From JBEIVB01 sp040374085 (GTDB lineage Bacteria > Bacteroidota > Bacteroidia > UBA4408), in contig JBEIVB010000005.1 in NCBI GenBank assembly GCA_040374085.1, forward strand, positions 1 through 62,677: a stretch of 62,677 nt of DNA, written 5' to 3'. The notes beneath the pieces were generated by a model that was not told the origin of the DNA, did no database searches, and saw only the letters and a program-made list of their open reading frames with translations. Positions 25,337 to 35,084 of the stretch are shown here, in pieces; position 1 is the stretch's first letter, and every line of letters begins with the position of its first letter. The position numbers and the translations under genes were made by a program.

Positions 25337-27135
25337 AATGCAGAGGTTGTGGATGTTGTGGCCATAAACTGAATCTCCACCAGACGCTTGTAGCGTCCGT
25401 TTAGTTTCATAAGCTCTTCGTGATTTCCGCTTTCCACTACCTGCCCGTTTTCCAGCACCAGAATGCGGGTAGCGTGGCGAATGGTTGACAAGCGGTGGGC
25501 AATGATGAGAGACGACTGCCGGTGCATCAGAGCCGCGGTAGCCTGCTGGATGAGCACTTCGGTAGCCGGATCAATAGCAGCCGTGGCTTCGTCGAGAATG
25601 AGGAGGGTGGGTTGCGTTACCGCGGCTCTCAAAAAGGCGATGAGCTGGCGCTGACCGGCTGAAAGCATACCGCCTCGCTCGCGTACATCAAAATCCCATC
25701 GACCCGGAAGACGGTCAATGAAGTCCATAGCCCCTATGGCTTTCGCCGCCTCCTCTGCCCGAGCAACGGAGATGGACGGGTCGCCCATGGAAACGTTTTC
25801 AAACACCGTTCCCGAAAAAAGGAAGACGTCTTGCATGACCATGGCCATGCGCCTGCGCAAATCGCGAAGAGGAAATTCTGCATGCGGTATGCCGTCGAGC
25901 AAGATATCTCCTTTCTGAATTTCATACATTCGAGTTAATGCCTGCACCACGGATGTTTTGCCCGCGCCGGTGGTGCCCACAAGAGCCAACGACTCTCCCG
26001 GCTTCAACTGAAACGTGATGCCGCGCAACACCCATTGCAGATCGCCTTCATCGGTGCTGAGCTGTCCTTTGTAACTGAGATGTACGTTGCAAAACTCCAC
26101 CCCCCCTTTGAATTTTTCAATGGAGATTTTCCCATTGTCGGGCAAGACTTCAACGGTATCGAGCAGTTGAAAAACCCGTTGTGCGCACACCATCCCCATT
26201 TGAAGGGTGTTGAATCGGTCTGCCAGCTGACGAATGGGACGGAAAAGTAAGTTCAGGTATAACGTAAACGATACCACCATACCCGGCGATGCAGAGCCTT
26301 CGGCAACCTGCATTGAGCCCCACCAGATGAGCAATCCCAAGCTGGCTGCACTCAGTATTTCTACTACCGGAAAGAAAATGGAATAGGCCCAATTGGATCT
26401 TATGTTGGCGATGCGGTGGCGGTTGTTGAGCTTATCAAATTGTTGAGCCTGTTTTTCCTCGGCGTTGAATGCCTGTATGATGGTCATGCCGCTGAGCCTC
26501 TCTTGCACGAACGAATTAAGCGCGGCTACTGAGTTTCGAACTTGAGTGAACGAGCTCCGTATGGCGTTCTTGAAGATGTAGGTTGCCAGCAGTAAAATTG
26601 GAAGGGTGGAGATGGCGAGCAGAGTGAGCCGCACATCGAGCCAGAACATCCACGCCACAATTACCGATATTTTCAAAAGATCGCCCATGATTTCCAGAAA
26701 ACCCTGGGAGAAAACGTCGGCAATGTTTTCGATGTCGCTGATGGTTCGGGTTACGAGGTTACCCACAGGCTGGTGGTCGAAGAAGGAGATGCGGGTTTGG
26801 CTGAGGCGATCGAAGAGCTGAGTCCGTAAGTCGCGAATTACGCCTTGCCCCACCCAAGTGGTTAGCCAACTGGCGAAATAAGAGAGGGCCGCCTCCACCA
26901 TGAGGGCGGCCACCATGGCAAAGGAGAGCCAAAGCAACAAGGTGGTATTGGGTATGCGTATGGCCTTGTCGATGGTGAGCTGCACCAAGTAAGGACGTAA
27001 AGGGGAAAGGAATCCCAAGGCCACTGTGATCAGCAGATTGAGCAGAAAACGCTTACGGTATGGCGTTGTATAGGTGAGGATGCGCCGGTAAAGGCGGCCA
27101 TCAAAAGCCGTTCCGCTGGGTTTAGGTTGCGCCAC
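25333..27135 (-). CDS. ABC exporter, fused permease-ATPase (MsbA-like)
   Basis: The ~600-residue protein is an ABC half-transporter. Six transmembrane segments span about residues 25-300. They are followed by a nucleotide-binding domain with Walker A GTTGAGKTS (about residue 395), signature LSAGQRQLIAFLRA, Walker B LLILDEATAAID and H-loop IIAHRLST. It probably exports a lipid or drug as a homodimer; sequence alone does not define the substrate. I prefer the GTG at 27135, which gives a start (MAQPKPSGTAFDG) like homologues. The frame extends to another GTG at 27201, but that would overlap the divergent gldG promoter. The stop overlaps fmt by four bases. It is divergent from gldG. Confidence 0.9.
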   Translation of the reverse strand: MAQPKPSGTAFDGRLYRRILTYTTPYRKRFLLNLLITVALGFLSPLRPYLVQLTIDKAIRIPNTTLLLWLSFAMVAALMVEAALSYFASWLTTWVGQGVIRDLRTQLFDRLSQTRISFFDHQPVGNLVTRTISDIENIADVFSQGFLEIMGDLLKISVIVAWMFWLDVRLTLLAISTLPILLLATYIFKNAIRSSFTQVRNSVAALNSFVQERLSGMTIIQAFNAEEKQAQQFDKLNNRHRIANIRSNWAYSIFFPVVEILSAASLGLLIWWGSMQVAEGSASPGMVVSFTLYLNLLFRPIRQLADRFNTLQMGMVCAQRVFQLLDTVEVLPDNGKISIEKFKGGVEFCNVHLSYKGQLSTDEGDLQWVLRGITFQLKPGESLALVGTTGAGKTSVVQALTRMYEIQKGDILLDGIPHAEFPLRDLRRRMAMVMQDVFLFSGTVFENVSMGDPSISVARAEEAAKAIGAMDFIDRLPGRWDFDVRERGGMLSAGQRQLIAFLRAAVTQPTLLILDEATAAIDPATEVLIQQATAALMHRQSSLIIAHRLSTIRHATRILVLENGQVVESGNHEELMKLNGRYKRLVEIQFMATTSTTSAL

Positions 27136-27185
27136 AGCCCGCAAAAGTAGGTATTTGACAGGGCTCAAAAGGGGATTTTTTCGGC

Positions 27186-27193
27186 TACCTTTG
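27186..27193 (+). promoter_or_regulatory. Bacteroidetes -7 box upstream of gldG
   Basis: TAccTTTG matches TAnnTTTG and ends 16 bases before ATG 27210. A TTTG lies at 27154-27157, but the 28-base spacing is too long for a confident -33 element. Confidence 0.5.
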
Positions 27194-27209
27194 GCCTGCA
27201 CAATTGTTT

Positions 27210-28901
27210 ATGACCCAACCTTCTTTCCGAAGAAACTCCCTCATCTTCCTTCTGCTCTCGGCTCTGGTGCTGGTGCTGTTGAATGTGGTGGGGCGGTTTT
27301 GGTTCTTGCGTTTCGATCTCACCGCCGAGAAGCGCTACACCCTTTCCGAAACTACCCGAAACCAATTGAAGCAGCTCGATGACGTGGTCTTCTTTAAGGT
27401 TTACCTCGAGGGAGAATTTCCCGCTGGCTACCAGCGCTTACACGATGAAACGCGCGAGCTCCTGGATGAGTTTCGGGCCTATGGGGGCGACAACATACAG
27501 TACGAGTTTGTGAACCCCTCGGACAACCCCAACGAGCAGCAGCGCTACGAACTTTACAAACAGCTAACCAAGAAGGGTTTGCAGCCCACCACCCTCTCAG
27601 AAACAGCCAAGGACGAAGTTTCCAAAAAGCTGATTTTTCCCGGCGCCCTTGTATCCTACAAAGGACGTGAGGTTCCTCTTTCTCTGCTTCAGGTTCAGAT
27701 GGGCAGCGACCAGGATATGGTCATCAACAACAGTGTAGAGGGCCTGGAGTTTGAGTTTACCCGCGCCATAGACCGCCTTAAAGGCGAAACCAAACCCCGC
27801 ATTGCATTTGTTAGCGGCCATGGCGAGCTGGAAGAGATTTGGGTGCGCGATGCAGTGCGTGCACTCGGCGAATATTATGAAGTGGAGCGGAGAAGGATGA
27901 ACGGCATGTTTAAATCCCTCGACGGATATAAAGCCGTGGTTATAGCAAAACCCGATTCCCTTTTCAGCGACAAGGACAAATTTGCCCTGGATCAATACAT
28001 TATGAAAGGGGGAAAGGTTTTATGGCTGTTGGATGGAGCCTTAGCGGATATGGACAGCCTCAAGAACAAGCCCGTTACATACGGTGTGGCCAATGAGGTG
28101 AACCTATCCGATATGCTTTTCCGTTATGGTGTTCGGGTTAACCCCGACCTGGTGATGGATTTACAGGCAGCTCCCATTCCTATGATTACCGGTATGATTG
28201 GCAATCAACCTCAGCGTGCCCTATTGCCTTGGTATTATACTCCTCTGGTGGTGCCTACCTCCAAGCATCCGGTTGTGCGCAACCTCAGCGGCATTCGTTT
28301 GGAATTTGCCAGTTCCTTGGATACGGTTGAAGTGGCAGGTGTGCACAAAGAAGTCTTGTTGAGCACCTCTACCCATGCCCGCAAAGTGGCGGTACCGGCC
28401 AAGATATCCTTGGAGCTTATTCGGCGCAAGCCCGATCCGCGGATGTTTGTTCAGGGCCCCATACCATTAGCCGTGTTGTTGGAGGGTACCTTCACCTCGG
28501 TGTTTAAAAATCGCCTGCCTTCCTCCATCGTAAACGATTCGGCCATTGCCTATCGGTCTGAGGGTAAAAGCAGCATGGTGGTGCTGGGTGACGGCGATCT
28601 TATAAAAAATCAAATCAGCATGGCGCGTCAAGAAGCCTATCCCCTGGGTTTCGACCGCTTCTCTGGGCAAACCTATGCCAACAAAACCTTCCTTTTGAAT
28701 TGCATGAACTATCTTGTGGATGGCGGAGGGCTCATCTCCTTGCGTTCACGCGAGGTTCGTTTGCGCTTGCTCGACAAAACCATGGTGGATGCCAACCGAA
28801 CCTATTATCAATGGATCAACACCGCCTTGCCCATAGGCATGGTTTGCCTTTTGGGATTGCTGGCATATACCCTTCGCAAGCGTAGGTATTCTCGCGCATA
28901 A
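27210..28901 (+). CDS. gldG: Gliding-associated ABC transporter substrate-binding protein GldG
   Basis: The 563-residue protein matches GldG. It has an N-terminal membrane helix (LIFLLLSALVLVLLNVV), the conserved RFDLTAEKRYTLSETTR stretch (about residues 31-47), a large extracytoplasmic domain with RIAFVSGHGELEEIW and KGGKVLWLLDG, and a C-terminal membrane helix (PIGMVCLLGLLAYTL) before a basic tail. In Flavobacterium johnsoniae GldG works with the permease GldF and ATPase GldA in gliding. Here neither gldF nor gldA is adjacent, which is unusual. ATG 27210 was chosen over a TTG six bases upstream. The next gene begins four bases after the stop. Confidence 0.92.
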   Translation: MTQPSFRRNSLIFLLLSALVLVLLNVVGRFWFLRFDLTAEKRYTLSETTRNQLKQLDDVVFFKVYLEGEFPAGYQRLHDETRELLDEFRAYGGDNIQYEFVNPSDNPNEQQRYELYKQLTKKGLQPTTLSETAKDEVSKKLIFPGALVSYKGREVPLSLLQVQMGSDQDMVINNSVEGLEFEFTRAIDRLKGETKPRIAFVSGHGELEEIWVRDAVRALGEYYEVERRRMNGMFKSLDGYKAVVIAKPDSLFSDKDKFALDQYIMKGGKVLWLLDGALADMDSLKNKPVTYGVANEVNLSDMLFRYGVRVNPDLVMDLQAAPIPMITGMIGNQPQRALLPWYYTPLVVPTSKHPVVRNLSGIRLEFASSLDTVEVAGVHKEVLLSTSTHARKVAVPAKISLELIRRKPDPRMFVQGPIPLAVLLEGTFTSVFKNRLPSSIVNDSAIAYRSEGKSSMVVLGDGDLIKNQISMARQEAYPLGFDRFSGQTYANKTFLLNCMNYLVDGGGLISLRSREVRLRLLDKTMVDANRTYYQWINTALPIGMVCLLGLLAYTLRKRRYSRA

Positions 28902-28905
28902 CCGC

Positions 28906-31900
28906 ATGACAGGCAAATTTTCTGTATACCGTTCATCTGCCGGCAGTGGAAAAACCTTTACACTGGTTAAGGAATATCTTGTTTTATGCCTTTCGGATGA
29001 TGATCCCAAAGCCTTTCGAAAGATTCTTGCGATTACCTTTACCAATAAAGCTGCTGCCGAGATGCGGGAGCGCATGGTGCGGGCCTTGGAGCTTTTGATA
29101 AAGCCTTCTTGGGAAAAAGACATCCACGTACTGGGTCATGCTTTGATGGAACGGTGCTCCCTTTCCAAAGCGCACGTGCAATCGCGCAGCAGAGCCATCC
29201 TACTGGCCATGCTGCACAACTACGGAGACATACAGGTGAGCACCATCGATGGCTTTGTGCACCGCATCATTCGCGCCTTTTCTTTTGAATTTTCGCTCCG
29301 TCACGGCTTTGAGGTAGAGCTGGATGTAGACTCCGTGTACCGCGAGGCTGTGGAGCGCTTGTTGGCCAAAGCCGGCTCAGATCCGGCACTAACCGAACTC
29401 CTGTGCGATTGGATTTTTCAACGTGCCGACCAAGAGAAGAACATCGATGTAGCCGATGACCTCTTTTATGTTGTGAAACTTTGGGCTCAGGAAAGGCATA
29501 GGGGTTTCCTAGACCGCTGGGCAGAGGCTCCGGAAGGCACCTTTGATCGCTTGCGCACCAAGGTTTTACAAACCGTAGAGCACAAGCAAAAAGACATCCG
29601 TTCTGCAGCCGAGGCCATTTTGATGTTGATCGATCAATATGGTGTCAATACAAGCAACACCGCTGGTGGCACAGACCTGAAGAAGTTCATTCAAGAGATT
29701 CTGGATGCATCCGATCCCCTTTCTGCGGCAAAGAGATTGAACTCGGTTAAGTGGTTGGCAGATTGGACCTCCGACTCTTCATGGGGCAAGAAGAAGGGAC
29801 TGGAGGCTTCTGAGCAATCCGCCTTAGAAACCTTTTCTCAAAAGTCCCTCAGCCACTTTAAGTTCCTACGAGATGCTTATTTCAATGAGACCTCCGAGTT
29901 TCTTCATGCCCTGCATTTTCTGCCCTCGCTCTATGCCTTAGGCATAGCGTTAAACGTAGATCAAACCATTCGGGAAATATGCCGGGAGCGAAATGTAATG
30001 CTCATCTCCGAGTTCAACCAGCGGATTGCCTCTGTTGTGCGCGGCGAACCCATGCCTTTTGTTTATGAGCGATTGGGTTCTCGTGTTTCGCATTTGATGA
30101 TCGATGAGTTTCAAGACACCTCGGTGGTGCAATGGTCCAATTTTATTCCCCTGGTGCAGGATGTGCTATCCAACGGAAACCAGGTTTTACTGGTGGGCGA
30201 TGGAAAGCAAAGCATTTACCGCTTTCGGGATGGAGATTGGCGCCAATTCATACAATTGCCCAAGCTCCTCAACGCATCCAATTCGCGCATCAATGCCGAG
30301 CGCGAGCGTCTGTTGCATGCTCATTTCAGACTCGAAACCCTAAAAACCAATTACAGGAGTTTGCGCAGCGTGGTTCAGTTTAACAATGCCTTGTTTCATG
30401 CGTTTTCCAAATCGGTGGGTTTGACCATTCCCGAAGTGGCGGACCTCTATGCCGATGTCAAACAGAGCGGGCACAAAACGGAAGAAGGTTTTGTGGCGGT
30501 ATACAAAACAAATGATGTGGGTAAAAAAGAGGAGGTATACCACCAGATTGTTTCTCTTCTGAAATCGGGTATCGAGATGTGCCTCAGCAATGGATATAGC
30601 TTTGGAGATATAGCTATATTGGTTCGAAAAAACAATGAGGAGCGCTTCCTAGCGGAGCAGATGGCCGAGTTAGGTTATCCCATAATGGCGCAAGGTGGGC
30701 TCACATTGGGGGCCTCCATTCAGGTTCGCTTGTTGGCCGATGCTTTGTGTTTCTTACACAATCCGTTGATATTGGATTATCGTTATGCATTGTGGACTTC
30801 CTTTAAACCTTCTCAGGCCGCTCACATTCCACTGGAGTTGGCTATGCAGGCAACTCCCGAGGATTATTTGCTGTTGTTGGGACACGGAAGTCTGCACGAG
30901 GTATTCCAAACTCAGGGCTCCTGGGCTTTTTGCCGCGCTTTGATAAAGGCCTTGCCCAATTTCTTTCTCGGCGATGCCTATGAGCTTCGCTTTCTGGATG
31001 CGCTCTGGGATTGGGAACACTCCAAAGGTCCACTTGCTTCTGATTTCGGATCATGGTGGAGCAGCAGAGGAAGCAATCTGGCGGTGCAACCTCCGGAAGA
31101 GTCTCAGGGCATTCGCCTGATGACCATACACAAATCCAAAGGACTTCAGTTTCCCGTTGTTTTTGTTCCCTTCTTTTATGTTTCCTTACCCAAGTCGGGT
31201 GCGTTTGATTGGATGGAGGCGCCGCCTTCGTGGGAAATGCCTCCGGTGCTTTTTCAGCACAACCACGCGCTTGTGGTTCCCGAGCCGGTTCGCTTGGCAA
31301 ATGAAGAGAAAAAAGCCCATCGCCTCGATGAGTTGAATGCCCTTTATGTTGCCGCAACCCGAGCTGAGTCGGCCTTGTTTCTCATCCACATTCCCATGAA
31401 AATGGTCACCGACGGCCAATCCGGGCTCTTCGCTTCTTTGGAAGAAGTGGTGGTTTCACCCGCCTGGAAGGTAGATGGCGATTGGACGGTTAGCGGTGAA
31501 TTGTTGAAACCAATCAAACCTGAGGACGGTGAAAAAGAAAGGGTTGATTCTCAGCCCTCCCCGGTTCAACCGCTGCCAGAACTCGGTAGAGGTTTGGAGG
31601 GTGTGCTGCCCTCTAAAATTTTCTTTGAAGCAGACGAACAACAGATGGGAAAAGCCATGCACAGGGTATTCGAGTATGTGCACATGGGAATCGATCGAAC
31701 CGATTTGGAACGTTTGCTGGGTGCCGTTGCTGGCCTATCGGACGAGGAAATTACCCAATGGTGCAATACCCTATTGAAGATGGTTCAGGATACCCGGTTG
31801 GAACCCTATTTCAGTTCTCAAGGCCGCGTGCGAAATGAGGCGTGGCTTTATGAAGAGGGCAGTGGTTTCTTTCGGGTAGATCGTTTGGTTGAGTGGAAGG

Positions 31901-32061
31901 GTGGGTTGCATTTACTGGATTACAAAACAGGTATGGAGGACCCAAAGCACATCGAGCAAATTGGTCGATACCGAACCATATTGGAGCACGCTGGCCTCAC
32001 AGTTGTGAACACCAACTTAGTTTATATATACGCTGAACAGTATAATGTTGTAGCTGTATGA
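28906..32061 (+). CDS. UvrD-type helicase-nuclease, RecB/AddA-like
   Basis: The 1051-residue protein is an SF1 helicase fused to a nuclease, as in RecB and AddA. Helicase motifs are Walker A RSSAGSGKTFT (residues ~8-18), motif Ia AITFTNKAAAEM, motif II DEFQDTS (about residue 398), motif III GDGKQSIYRFR, motif V with MTIHKSKGLQFPVVF, and motif VI ALYVAATRA. The C-terminal nuclease has the RecB-type GLHLLDYKTG (about residue 1000-1010). It should process DNA ends for recombination repair. In Bacteroidota a homologue usually works with an AddB-like protein, but no such gene is adjacent here. The stop overlaps the O-antigen ligase-like gene by four bases, an odd pairing. Confidence 0.93.
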   Translation: MTGKFSVYRSSAGSGKTFTLVKEYLVLCLSDDDPKAFRKILAITFTNKAAAEMRERMVRALELLIKPSWEKDIHVLGHALMERCSLSKAHVQSRSRAILLAMLHNYGDIQVSTIDGFVHRIIRAFSFEFSLRHGFEVELDVDSVYREAVERLLAKAGSDPALTELLCDWIFQRADQEKNIDVADDLFYVVKLWAQERHRGFLDRWAEAPEGTFDRLRTKVLQTVEHKQKDIRSAAEAILMLIDQYGVNTSNTAGGTDLKKFIQEILDASDPLSAAKRLNSVKWLADWTSDSSWGKKKGLEASEQSALETFSQKSLSHFKFLRDAYFNETSEFLHALHFLPSLYALGIALNVDQTIREICRERNVMLISEFNQRIASVVRGEPMPFVYERLGSRVSHLMIDEFQDTSVVQWSNFIPLVQDVLSNGNQVLLVGDGKQSIYRFRDGDWRQFIQLPKLLNASNSRINAERERLLHAHFRLETLKTNYRSLRSVVQFNNALFHAFSKSVGLTIPEVADLYADVKQSGHKTEEGFVAVYKTNDVGKKEEVYHQIVSLLKSGIEMCLSNGYSFGDIAILVRKNNEERFLAEQMAELGYPIMAQGGLTLGASIQVRLLADALCFLHNPLILDYRYALWTSFKPSQAAHIPLELAMQATPEDYLLLLGHGSLHEVFQTQGSWAFCRALIKALPNFFLGDAYELRFLDALWDWEHSKGPLASDFGSWWSSRGSNLAVQPPEESQGIRLMTIHKSKGLQFPVVFVPFFYVSLPKSGAFDWMEAPPSWEMPPVLFQHNHALVVPEPVRLANEEKKAHRLDELNALYVAATRAESALFLIHIPMKMVTDGQSGLFASLEEVVVSPAWKVDGDWTVSGELLKPIKPEDGEKERVDSQPSPVQPLPELGRGLEGVLPSKIFFEADEQQMGKAMHRVFEYVHMGIDRTDLERLLGAVAGLSDEEITQWCNTLLKMVQDTRLEPYFSSQGRVRNEAWLYEEGSGFFRVDRLVEWKGGLHLLDYKTGMEDPKHIEQIGRYRTILEHAGLTVVNTNLVYIYAEQYNVVAV

Positions 32062-33422
32062 GGAGGTTCATAACGGAAAATCTCGGATTTATTCTCATCC
32101 TGCTCATTTGGCTTTTCGGAACCTACTTTTTGGCCGTAGGCATGCTGCCTGCAATTTTGCTGTCGTTGATTTTTTTCCAGATCAGAGGCATGCACAAGCA
32201 GATTTTCTTCGGCTTGATCTTCATCATTTTCATGTCGGATTCACGCAACATGAATCTCTTTTCTGCTTCTTCTATTAAGGAGGTTTATGTTGTGTTTATG
32301 GGGATTTTCATGTTGTTTTCTCAAAAAAACTTCAAGCCCTTTCAACAGATTTATCGGCCTTTTTTGCCGTTTCTTTTGTACGCCGTTGTAGTTGCATTTC
32401 GTAACCCCGACATTATACTGTCGCTCCAAAAGGTCTTTTCATACGGTTTAATGTATTTGGTTGTGCCGGGTTATGTATCAAGAGGTTTCAGGGAGGAAGG
32501 AGAGCGCTACATTGGTGATTTTTTGAATTATCTGGGTTTCTTGCTTTTGCTTGGATTCCTTTTTCTTCCCATCCTGGGCCAAAATGCCTACATCGGAGGG
32601 CGTTATGCAGGCCCCTTGGGTAATCCTAACGGATTGGGTTTGTATTGCAGTGTGTTTTTTATCCTGATTGTTATTTTTTCGCGCAATTTTCCCAATGTTT
32701 TGGGTAAGCAAGAAAAGTTTTTTCTCCTGTTGCTTACGTTGGTTTCCCTTGCCATGTCTGGCTCCCGAAATGCCACCGTTACCATTCTTCTTTTTGTTTT
32801 GCTGGGCAGGGTTTTTTCCGCTTCCAATTTGTTTGGTTTTGTAACCATTTTGGCTGTATTGGTATTCAACCCCCAGATAGGTGCGCTTTTGGAGTGGGTG
32901 GTGCGAATGGTAGGCTTGGATGAGTTTTATCGACTAAAGGGATTGGAAGAAGGATCTGGCCGATTGGTGGCGTGGTTGTTTGCATGGCAGAACATTCTCA
33001 ACGAACCTGTTTTGGGCTCTGGGTTCAACTACACCAACTACATTTTCGACAAAAACTTCATTCAACTTTCCTTGAAGGGGCATCAGGGGAACGCACACAA
33101 TACTTTTCTAACCTTCTGGCTGGATACCGGATTTATTGGTTTAGTTTTATTCCTGCGCGGCTTTTTTCTCTCTTTTTATTGGCATTCAAAAAACAGTAGA
33201 CTCGTTTTGCCTGCCATGTTCTCTCTGCTTTTTTCGATGTTCTTTGAGTCTTGGTTCACCTCCGCGCTCAATCCGGTAACGTTTCAAGTAATTGCCCTAT
33301 TCTCGGTAATGGACAGCCGTTTTAGCGAGCCCACCAGTGATTCAAGTGCGGTTTCTGGAGACGAGACGGATGTTGCGGTGCCCGTTGAAGAGGACAATTC
33401 AGACCTCCAATTGTCGGGATAA
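32058..33422 (+). CDS. O-antigen ligase/polymerase-like membrane protein
   Basis: The 454-residue protein has roughly ten to twelve hydrophobic segments and a large periplasmic loop containing GRLVAWLFAWQNI and a later GNAHNTFLTFWLDTGFIGL, which matches the Wzy_C/O-antigen ligase motif (H-N-x-(Y/F)-L). The C-terminal ~35 residues are hydrophilic and acidic. Members polymerise or ligate lipid-linked glycans at the periplasmic face. A role with the polysaccharide genes elsewhere in the window is likely but not proven. The gene overlaps the helicase-nuclease stop by four bases, and 31 bases separate it from the ABC-F gene, which has its own promoter box. Confidence 0.85.
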   Translation: MRRFITENLGFILILLIWLFGTYFLAVGMLPAILLSLIFFQIRGMHKQIFFGLIFIIFMSDSRNMNLFSASSIKEVYVVFMGIFMLFSQKNFKPFQQIYRPFLPFLLYAVVVAFRNPDIILSLQKVFSYGLMYLVVPGYVSRGFREEGERYIGDFLNYLGFLLLLGFLFLPILGQNAYIGGRYAGPLGNPNGLGLYCSVFFILIVIFSRNFPNVLGKQEKFFLLLLTLVSLAMSGSRNATVTILLFVLLGRVFSASNLFGFVTILAVLVFNPQIGALLEWVVRMVGLDEFYRLKGLEEGSGRLVAWLFAWQNILNEPVLGSGFNYTNYIFDKNFIQLSLKGHQGNAHNTFLTFWLDTGFIGLVLFLRGFFLSFYWHSKNSRLVLPAMFSLLFSMFFESWFTSALNPVTFQVIALFSVMDSRFSEPTSDSSAVSGDETDVAVPVEEDNSDLQLSG

Positions 33423-33427
33423 AACGG

Positions 33428-33435
33428 TATTTTTG
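33428..33435 (+). promoter_or_regulatory. Bacteroidetes -7 box upstream of the ABC-F gene
   Basis: TAttTTTG matches TAnnTTTG and ends 18 bases before ATG 33454. No convincing -33 TTTG at the right distance. Confidence 0.45.
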
Positions 33436-33453
33436 CGCCCGTTTTAGCCTGCC

Positions 33454-35082
33454 ATGATCTCTACAAGCAACATAACCCTACAGTACGGAAAGCGTGTTCT
33501 ATTTGAAAACGTCAGCATCAAGTTCACGCCGGGAAATTGTTACGGCATCATTGGTGCGAACGGTGCGGGCAAATCAACTTTTTTGAAAATCCTCTCCGGC
33601 GAAATAGAAGCTCAAGCCGGACAGGTTGTGCTCACGCCGGGCGAACGCATTTCCGTGTTGCGCCAGAACCAAGATCAATTCAACGATTTGCCGGTGTTGC
33701 AAACGGTAATCATGGGCAACGAACGCCTTTTCAACATCATGCGCGAGAAGGATGCCTTGTATGCCAAGTCCGATTTTTCTGATGCAGACGGCATGCGGGC
33801 TTCAGAGCTTGAGGCGGAGTTTGCCGAGATGAGTGGCTGGAATGCAGAAACCGATGCTTCCGAGTTGCTCAGCAACTTGGGCATAAAAGAAGGGCAACAC
33901 CAAAAAACCATGGTAGAGCTTACCGGCAGTGAAAAGGTTCGTGTGCTCCTCGCCCAAGCCCTTTTTGGGAATCCCGATATTCTCATTCTCGATGAACCTA
34001 CCAACAATCTGGATGTAGAAACGGTCATGTGGCTGGAGAATTTCCTCGCCGAATTTCAAAATACCGTTATTGTAGTATCGCACGATCGTCACTTCCTCGA
34101 TGCGGTTTGTACCCATATTGCCGATATCGATTTTAGTAAAATAACATTATACACGGGGAATTACTCTTTCTGGTATGAATCCAGTCAGCTCTTATTGAAA
34201 CAAAAGCAAGATGCCAATAAGAAGGCCGATGATAAGAAGCGCGAGTTGGAGAGTTTCATTGCCCGTTTCAGCGCCAATGCATCTAAATCCAGGCAGGCCA
34301 CCAGCCGCAAGAAGTTGTTGGAAAAAATCAATTTCGAGGAGATAAAGCCCTCTAACCGCAAGTATCCCTACATCTCGTTCAAGCCTACGCAAGAGTCGCG
34401 AGGTCAGGTGTTGGAGGTGAAGAGCCTGCGCAAACGCATAGACGGAGAGGAGTTGTTTAACGGCTTGAGCTTTACTTTGGATGCAGGAGATAAGGTTGCC
34501 TTTTTTGCTACCAACGGCCTGGCGATCACCGAGCTGTTTGAATTGCTCTCCGGAGATAAGCCCATTGATGGTGGAGAAATCAAGTGGGGTGGAACGGCCA
34601 GCGTGTCTTATTTCCCCAAAAGCCACGATCATTTTTTCAACGAAGATGCCAATTTGGTGGCGTGGTTATCCATGTATTCTCCGGTGAAAGAAGAGCCTTT
34701 TGTGCGCGGATTTCTGGGCCGCATGCTGTTTTCAGGCGAGGAGTCGCTGAAGAAGGCTAAGGTACTTTCCGGCGGTGAAAAGGTTCGATGCATGCTGGCT
34801 AAGATGATGCTGGAAGCGCGCAATACGCTCATTTTCGATCAGCCTACCAACCACTTGGATTTGGAATCCATTACCTCGCTAAACAATGGACTGATGGAGG
34901 CAAAAGCAAACGTGCTGTTCTGTTCCCACGATCACCAGTTTATACAGACCGTAGCCAACCGCATCATAGAAATTCTTCCGGGCGGTGTAATAGACAAACG
35001 CCTCACCTACGACGAATACTTACTTGATGAAAAAGTAAAAGCCCAGAGAGAAGCTTATATGGGCGAAGCGTTACCTGCTTAA
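33454..35082 (+). CDS. ABC-F family ATPase (YbiT/Uup/EttA group)
   Basis: ABC-F proteins act on ribosomes rather than as transporters and have two ATPase domains without membrane segments. The 542-residue protein has a standard first domain: Walker A GANGAGKST (about residue 35), Walker B LILDEPTNNLD and a degenerate signature LTGSEK. The inter-domain linker (about residues 235-300) is charged and helical. The second domain is atypical: the Walker A region reads ATNGLAITEL and lacks the nucleotide-binding Lys, the signature is intact (LSGGEK), and Walker B reads LIFDQPTNHLD, with Gln in place of the catalytic Glu. Similar divergence of the second site is familiar in some YbiT-like branches. 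It converges on uvrA with three bases between stops. Confidence 0.93.
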   Translation: MISTSNITLQYGKRVLFENVSIKFTPGNCYGIIGANGAGKSTFLKILSGEIEAQAGQVVLTPGERISVLRQNQDQFNDLPVLQTVIMGNERLFNIMREKDALYAKSDFSDADGMRASELEAEFAEMSGWNAETDASELLSNLGIKEGQHQKTMVELTGSEKVRVLLAQALFGNPDILILDEPTNNLDVETVMWLENFLAEFQNTVIVVSHDRHFLDAVCTHIADIDFSKITLYTGNYSFWYESSQLLLKQKQDANKKADDKKRELESFIARFSANASKSRQATSRKKLLEKINFEEIKPSNRKYPYISFKPTQESRGQVLEVKSLRKRIDGEELFNGLSFTLDAGDKVAFFATNGLAITELFELLSGDKPIDGGEIKWGGTASVSYFPKSHDHFFNEDANLVAWLSMYSPVKEEPFVRGFLGRMLFSGEESLKKAKVLSGGEKVRCMLAKMMLEARNTLIFDQPTNHLDLESITSLNNGLMEAKANVLFCSHDHQFIQTVANRIIEILPGGVIDKRLTYDEYLLDEKVKAQREAYMGEALPA

Positions 35083-35084
35083 GA

